Shown here in pieces: positions 59,985 through 64,000 of a stretch of DNA of 64,000 nt; within the stretch, counting starts at the first letter, position 1, and each line of letters begins with the position of its first letter. This stretch comes from Carallia brachiata (taxonomy: Eukaryota; Streptophyta; Magnoliopsida; Malpighiales; Rhizophoraceae), in assembly GCA_021464245.1 (NCBI GenBank), contig JADCRB010000016.1:9123879-9187878 (forward strand), read 5' to 3'. The translations under genes were made by a program, and so were the position numbers. Under the pieces are notes generated by a model, which had not been told where the DNA came from, did no database searches, and saw only the letters and a list, made by a program, of their open reading frames with translations.

Positions 59985-61128
59985 AATCCAAGGGCCAAAA
60001 CATTACAAAACTTTCTCTCTCTTACGTTTTCATATTTTTGGCATATGCTCTCTAAACACCACTAAGGTGGATCTTTCAGATCAAAAGTCCAAAATATTAA
60101 ATATACACATTTCCAAACATATTTTGGGTGCATGCTCTCTGATCGCTCTTGAATGGGATCTGCTGCAGCAAAAGTCCAAAATATTAAGATATTGAAAATT
60201 CGTCTGAGAACAAGTCCCTTGTGGCTCTTACGGAGTCAATCCAGTCCATGTGAGATCAAACTCATATGACGTTCAATGAAATCCACCTGAGAGCAAGCCC
60301 TACGGCCCTCAGCGGAGTCAAATCACTGCACTTGAGATCAAGCCCATATGACCCTCATCGGTGAACTGGATTTGTAGTTGTATTGGACTTGATCTCATTC
60401 GGAATGGCTTGACTCACTGAGGGCAGGCGATGAAGCAGTTTTCTTTTTACTGGCAGAGGTAGTCTTTCTCTTCCTTGGCGCAATAGATGCATTGGATTCA
60501 TCTTTTTTTTTTTTTTTCCCTCGGGATGACCTATATAGGCCATAAAATAGCCATTGTGCCACCAACCTCTATGTTTTTTCTTTTTTTTTTAAGGAGTAAA
60601 AGATGAGAAGTAGAGAGGTCCCATCTGGTGTACCAAAAATTGTGAGGGGCTGTAAGTATCGAGCCTCGACAGTTAGGTTTCAAAAATACAGATACAAATT
60701 ACAAATAAAAATTTAAAATTTGTGTAAGGTCGATCTTTGTATAGATCCTCCGATTAATACTCTTTTGTGCCTTTGTCAAGGGCCACATAGGCTTGATCTT
60801 GAACGAAAGATTTTGAATTTCCGTAGCTTGCTTTGAACTAAAGGAATAAATTTAACTGAGGGTCGAGACTTAATCTAAGGTGGATGTTGTAACTCTGATC
60901 TAAGGTGGATGTTGTAACTTTGATGAGGGTCGCACAGGCATGATCTTGTTCGGAATGGCTTGTTTCCACTGAGGACCGTATGGGCTTGATCTCATATGGA
61001 GTGGTTCAAGTCCATTGAGGGCCATTGGGGTTTAATCTCAGGTGGATTCCACTGAGGGCTATAGCAGCTTGATCTGAGATGGACTGATTTAACTCTGTTG
61101 AGGGCTATGAGAGCTTAATCTCGACGGA
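59985..61128. repeat. LTR fragments in opposite orientation around an inverted leader
   Basis: A plus-strand LTR piece (59985-60360), an inverted leader piece (60361-60640), then a minus-strand LTR piece starting TGTAAGTATCGAG at 60652 and running to about 61128. All are truncated. Confidence 0.62.
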
Positions 61129-62015
61129 TTTGCTCGCATGAGTATAAAAGGCAAATAGTTCAGCAAATCAGACTCCTGCCTTGCACGAGTATTAAAGGCG
61201 AACTATTTAAAAGCAAATTTAGACTTCTGCATCATACGAGTATAAAAGGCAAACAACTCAGCAACAAATCAAACTCCTGCCTTGCGCGAGCATAAAAAGA
61301 AAAAAATTCAACAGTTCAGCAAATCAAACCTCTGTCTCATGTGAGTATAAAAAGTAAAAATCAAATAACAAAGCAGACTCCTAACTTATTCGAGTATAAA
61401 AGGCGAAAAATCAACAACAAATTCATACTTGTGCCTCGCACGAGTATAAAAGACGAAAAATACAGCAGCAAAAGTGAAAGCTCAGAAATAGAACATACTC
61501 CTTATCTACACGAGTATAAAAGGCGAGACGGTAACAACAAACCATACTCTTTACCCGTAGAAGTATAAAAGTGAGACAGCAATAATAACCAAAGCATACT
61601 CCTAACCTGCATAAGTATAAAAGGCGAACAGTTCAGTAAATCAGAGTCCTGCCTTGCACAAGTATAAAAGGCAAACAACTAAAGTAAACTCTGGCCTCGC
61701 ATGAGTATAAAAAGTGACGACTACAACAACAAACTAGACTCTTTGCCCGCACAAGTGTAAAAGACGAGATGGCAACAACAACAAATCTAGACTCCTAGCC
61801 CGCACGAGTATAAAAGACGAGACAACAACAACTACGAAAGACCTAGGCTAAAAGACCTGGCCCGCATGAGTATAAACTGTGAACGATAATAGAAAATCAA
61901 GAACCAGTCTAGAACTCCTAGCTTGCACCAGTATAAACTGTGAACGGCACAAAAATTAAAAATTAAGACTTAGTCCAAAACTTTTGGCCAGCATGAGTGT
62001 AAACTGTAAATGGCC
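61128..62015 (+). repeat. TATAAAAG-box minisatellite, block 8
   Basis: About 18 units with the usual core, ending in the GTATAAACTGTGAACG variant before WUS-like copy 8. Confidence 0.87.
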
Positions 62016-62019
62016 AAAA

Positions 62020-62800
62020 TGGTAAAAAATGGTCGAGGGTTTGAGTCTAAATCATAATTTCAGTCTCAACCTTTTACTCGTTTTTACCATGCCTCAGGCT
62101 TTTACGTCCTTTCAGCAAGAAAGATGGAACTAGTCGTAGACCTTCAAGATAAGGGAGAGGATAGGTCACCATGCACTAGATGGCGACCAAGCCCAATGCT
62201 ACTGCAAATCTTGGAGGAGTAGTTCAGCAACAAAGATGGTACTTATTCTAATTTATCATAGCTCTCGTAACTCGCTTCGTGACTGCGGCCATACGGAGCA
62301 GTCGAAACAAAAAATGTGTATTTTTGATTCCAAAACTGGAAAATAGGGAGAGAGCAACACAGAGAGCTGTTGTTCGTATAGCACAGCCTATTTCTACCAT
62401 CGCAGCTGTTCCTATGATAGATCTCGCCATTATGGCTTCATCCTCAAATAAAGCGGGTCTGGGCTTCACCATTGCAATGGTCCCTTAAGGCTACTTCAAC
62501 CAAAACTATCACCTGCTGTAGTACGCATACTAGTTCTTGAGGTTTTACTCTCTATTATATGGAGTCTCAATCTTCAATTAGGGATTCATCCCTTATTGGC
62601 ACTTCAATCTGGGACGAAACATCGCACTCGCAGGAAGCCACTCCGGTGAAACTTTAACTCTCTTTCTAGTGCACGTCAATGACGTCAATTAGTAGGAAAG
62701 TTCTAATAGCACTAACGTCACTAACCTACCAAATGAGAACTTGATTGACTTAGAGCTGCACCTCGAACCCTGCGAGGTCGGCCAACAAGGATAAGGTGCA
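62020..62800 (+). pseudogene. WUS-like remnant copy 8, full span
   Basis: Covers the whole captured gene. N-terminal region and homeodomain (CTRWRPSPMLLQILEE then a TAG stop; helix 3 frame-shifted, ending NRERATQRA), then AVPMIDLAIMASSSNKAG. WUS-box changed to TLTLFL at 62651-62668 and EAR-type LELHL at 62750-62764, again exactly 33 codons apart and in one frame, interrupted by a TAG. Confidence 0.82.
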
Positions 62801-63549
62801 ACAACTTTTACGGTACTACCTTAACTTTTCCAATGCCCATCGGTTGTCGCCTCATTTGTCTCTTATAGTAGAAAGAGACAAGAAGGAGGGCTCCACCTAT
62901 TTCAGAATATCCTCTTTTTGATTTTTGTGAAAAAAATCAAAAAAATAAGGCAAATTTTGTTGTGTATATATTTCCTGAATTATCAAGTCACGAAACGCAC
63001 CCCTCAGCTTTCTTTTTCAAAATATTCTCTAATTAAGAAGCTAGAGACACACAAGCTAAAAAGAGAAAAAGTCGAGAGATCCTCGAATTTCAACCTCTGA
63101 CGGCATCATAGTCGATGAAGTTTCAACTACCCTCCTTAGTTTACATCTATCACAACGTACAAAAAGTTGTGATCATCCTCATGGGTTCGTAGATGCGGCA
63201 ACAGATGGAGAAGTCCCAACTACTCTCCTTACGTCATAACATATAGAGTACATATAACTACAGCCTATCTCTGTGAGTTGGCCTTGTCTTTCCATGGTAT
63301 TGAACATTCTCCAAGGGGAGGTTCAAGTTCTTTATCTATTGGATCATCCTCACCTAAACCATGAAACTTCAAGTTTTATAAAGTATCCTTTGCGAGCTAT
63401 GGAAGCTCAACAGCAGTCGGGCTAGTCGGATGTAAAAACTTCAAGATTTAATATCCGTCAAGATGTCCAAAGCTTCAACCTAGACTTCAAGACTTGGTTT
63501 GAATTGCGTCCCAAAGTTCCACCTCACCAAGCCATGAAGTGGGAGCATT
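62801..63549 (+). mobile_element. retroelement 3' internal region
   Basis: Same block as 31990-32774 with a decayed second frame (KKLETHKLKRE near 63034) and the purine tract GAAGTGGGAGCATT just before the LTR at 63550. Confidence 0.6.
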
Positions 63550-63680
63550 TGTAAATAAGAAAAAAAAGGGAAACAAATTCAAAGTCGGTATCGACTTTGA
63601 AAAGAAAAAAAATACAAAAATTCAAAGGGTCGACCAACTACCCAAAAAAGAAGAAAAAAAATGGTGAAATAGTGGCAGGG
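63550..63680 (+). repeat. LTR start, truncated
   Basis: TGTAAATAAGAAAA and the following GACTTTGAAAAG stretch match the first 130 bp of the LTRs; it is cut at about 63680 by inverted WUS-like DNA. Confidence 0.7.
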
Positions 63681-64000
63681 GAATAGTTGCGATGGTAGTA
63701 ACAGACTTTGCTGTAGAAACAGTAGCTCTCTGTGTTGCTTTCTCCCTATTTTTCCGATTCTGAAACAGAAGTACACATTTTTTGTTTCGATTACTCCGTA
63801 CAGCTGCAATCGCGAAGCAAATTGGGAGAGCTGTTATAAACTAGGACAAGTATCTTCGTTATTGCAGAAATACTTCTCTAAGATTTGTAGTTGCATTGGA
63901 CTTGGTCACCATTAGTGCGTAGTGACCTATTCTCTCCCTTGTCTTAAGGTTCTGCCACTAGTTCCATCTTTCTTGTTGAAAGAATGCGAAAGCTTGAGGT
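63680..64000 (-). pseudogene. WUS-like remnant copy 9, runs off the window
   Basis: The minus strand encodes LYGVIETKNVYF and, one frame over, WFQN-like text followed by NRKNREKATQR; a single-base loss in the Trp codon breaks the frame. The helix 2 Arg codon is intact CGA. The N-terminal part continues toward 64000. Confidence 0.78.

Overview
The window is nuclear DNA of a flowering plant, most likely a eudicot. It holds a spliced plant-type LARP1 gene with GT-AG introns, AT-rich intergenic DNA, hAT and Mutator-type MITEs, a solo LTR and Ty3/gypsy-type LTR-retrotransposon debris. I cannot name the species.

Layout. (1) 1-14935: one satellite array with a 237-bp unit, itself an old dimer of a 105-bp and a 132-bp half. 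It is almost perfectly uniform on the left, indel-rich in the middle and truly diverged, with higher-order repeats, on the right. It ends in plain 105-bp monomers, followed by a GC-rich block of four ~68-bp repeats (14975-15250). A single N at 15254 separates all this from ordinary gene-bearing DNA, so the linkage could be an assembly join. (2) 15255-27450: AT-rich intergenic DNA, a six-exon LARP1 gene (17558-23120, 536 aa, La motif at the C-terminal third, no DM15 region), a possible small gene near 26229, and unassigned sequence. (3) 27460-64000: nested and mutually inverted transposable elements. A hAT MITE with an 8-bp target duplication comes first. After it, almost everything is made of copies of one LTR-element family.

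The retroelement family is the most interesting part. Its order is LTR (~0.8-1.06 kb, TGTAA ends), a tRNA primer-binding-like site, a non-coding leader, a short CCCAAATCC-type repeat, a minisatellite in which every unit carries a TATAAAAG box, a WUSCHEL-clade homeobox gene remnant, a second conserved open frame of unknown nature, a purine tract and an LTR. Nine copies of the WUS-like segment are visible. Between them they keep the WOX homeodomain, the WUS-box (TLPLFP) and a C-terminal EAR-type motif (LELRL), in the canonical order, with the same 33-codon spacing between WUS-box and EAR motif in two copies on the same strand. I read this as capture of a near full-length WUS-type transcription-factor gene by a non-autonomous gypsy-type element that then multiplied. 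Gag-pol is missing except for three remnants of the integrase C-terminal GPY motif. Several copies lie head-to-head, so transcripts could fold into long WUS-like hairpins.

The only clearly functional gene is LARP1. All retroelement ORFs are broken by stops, frameshifts or insertions. The very long antisense ORFs over the satellite are an arithmetic effect of a 237-bp (3 x 79) period.
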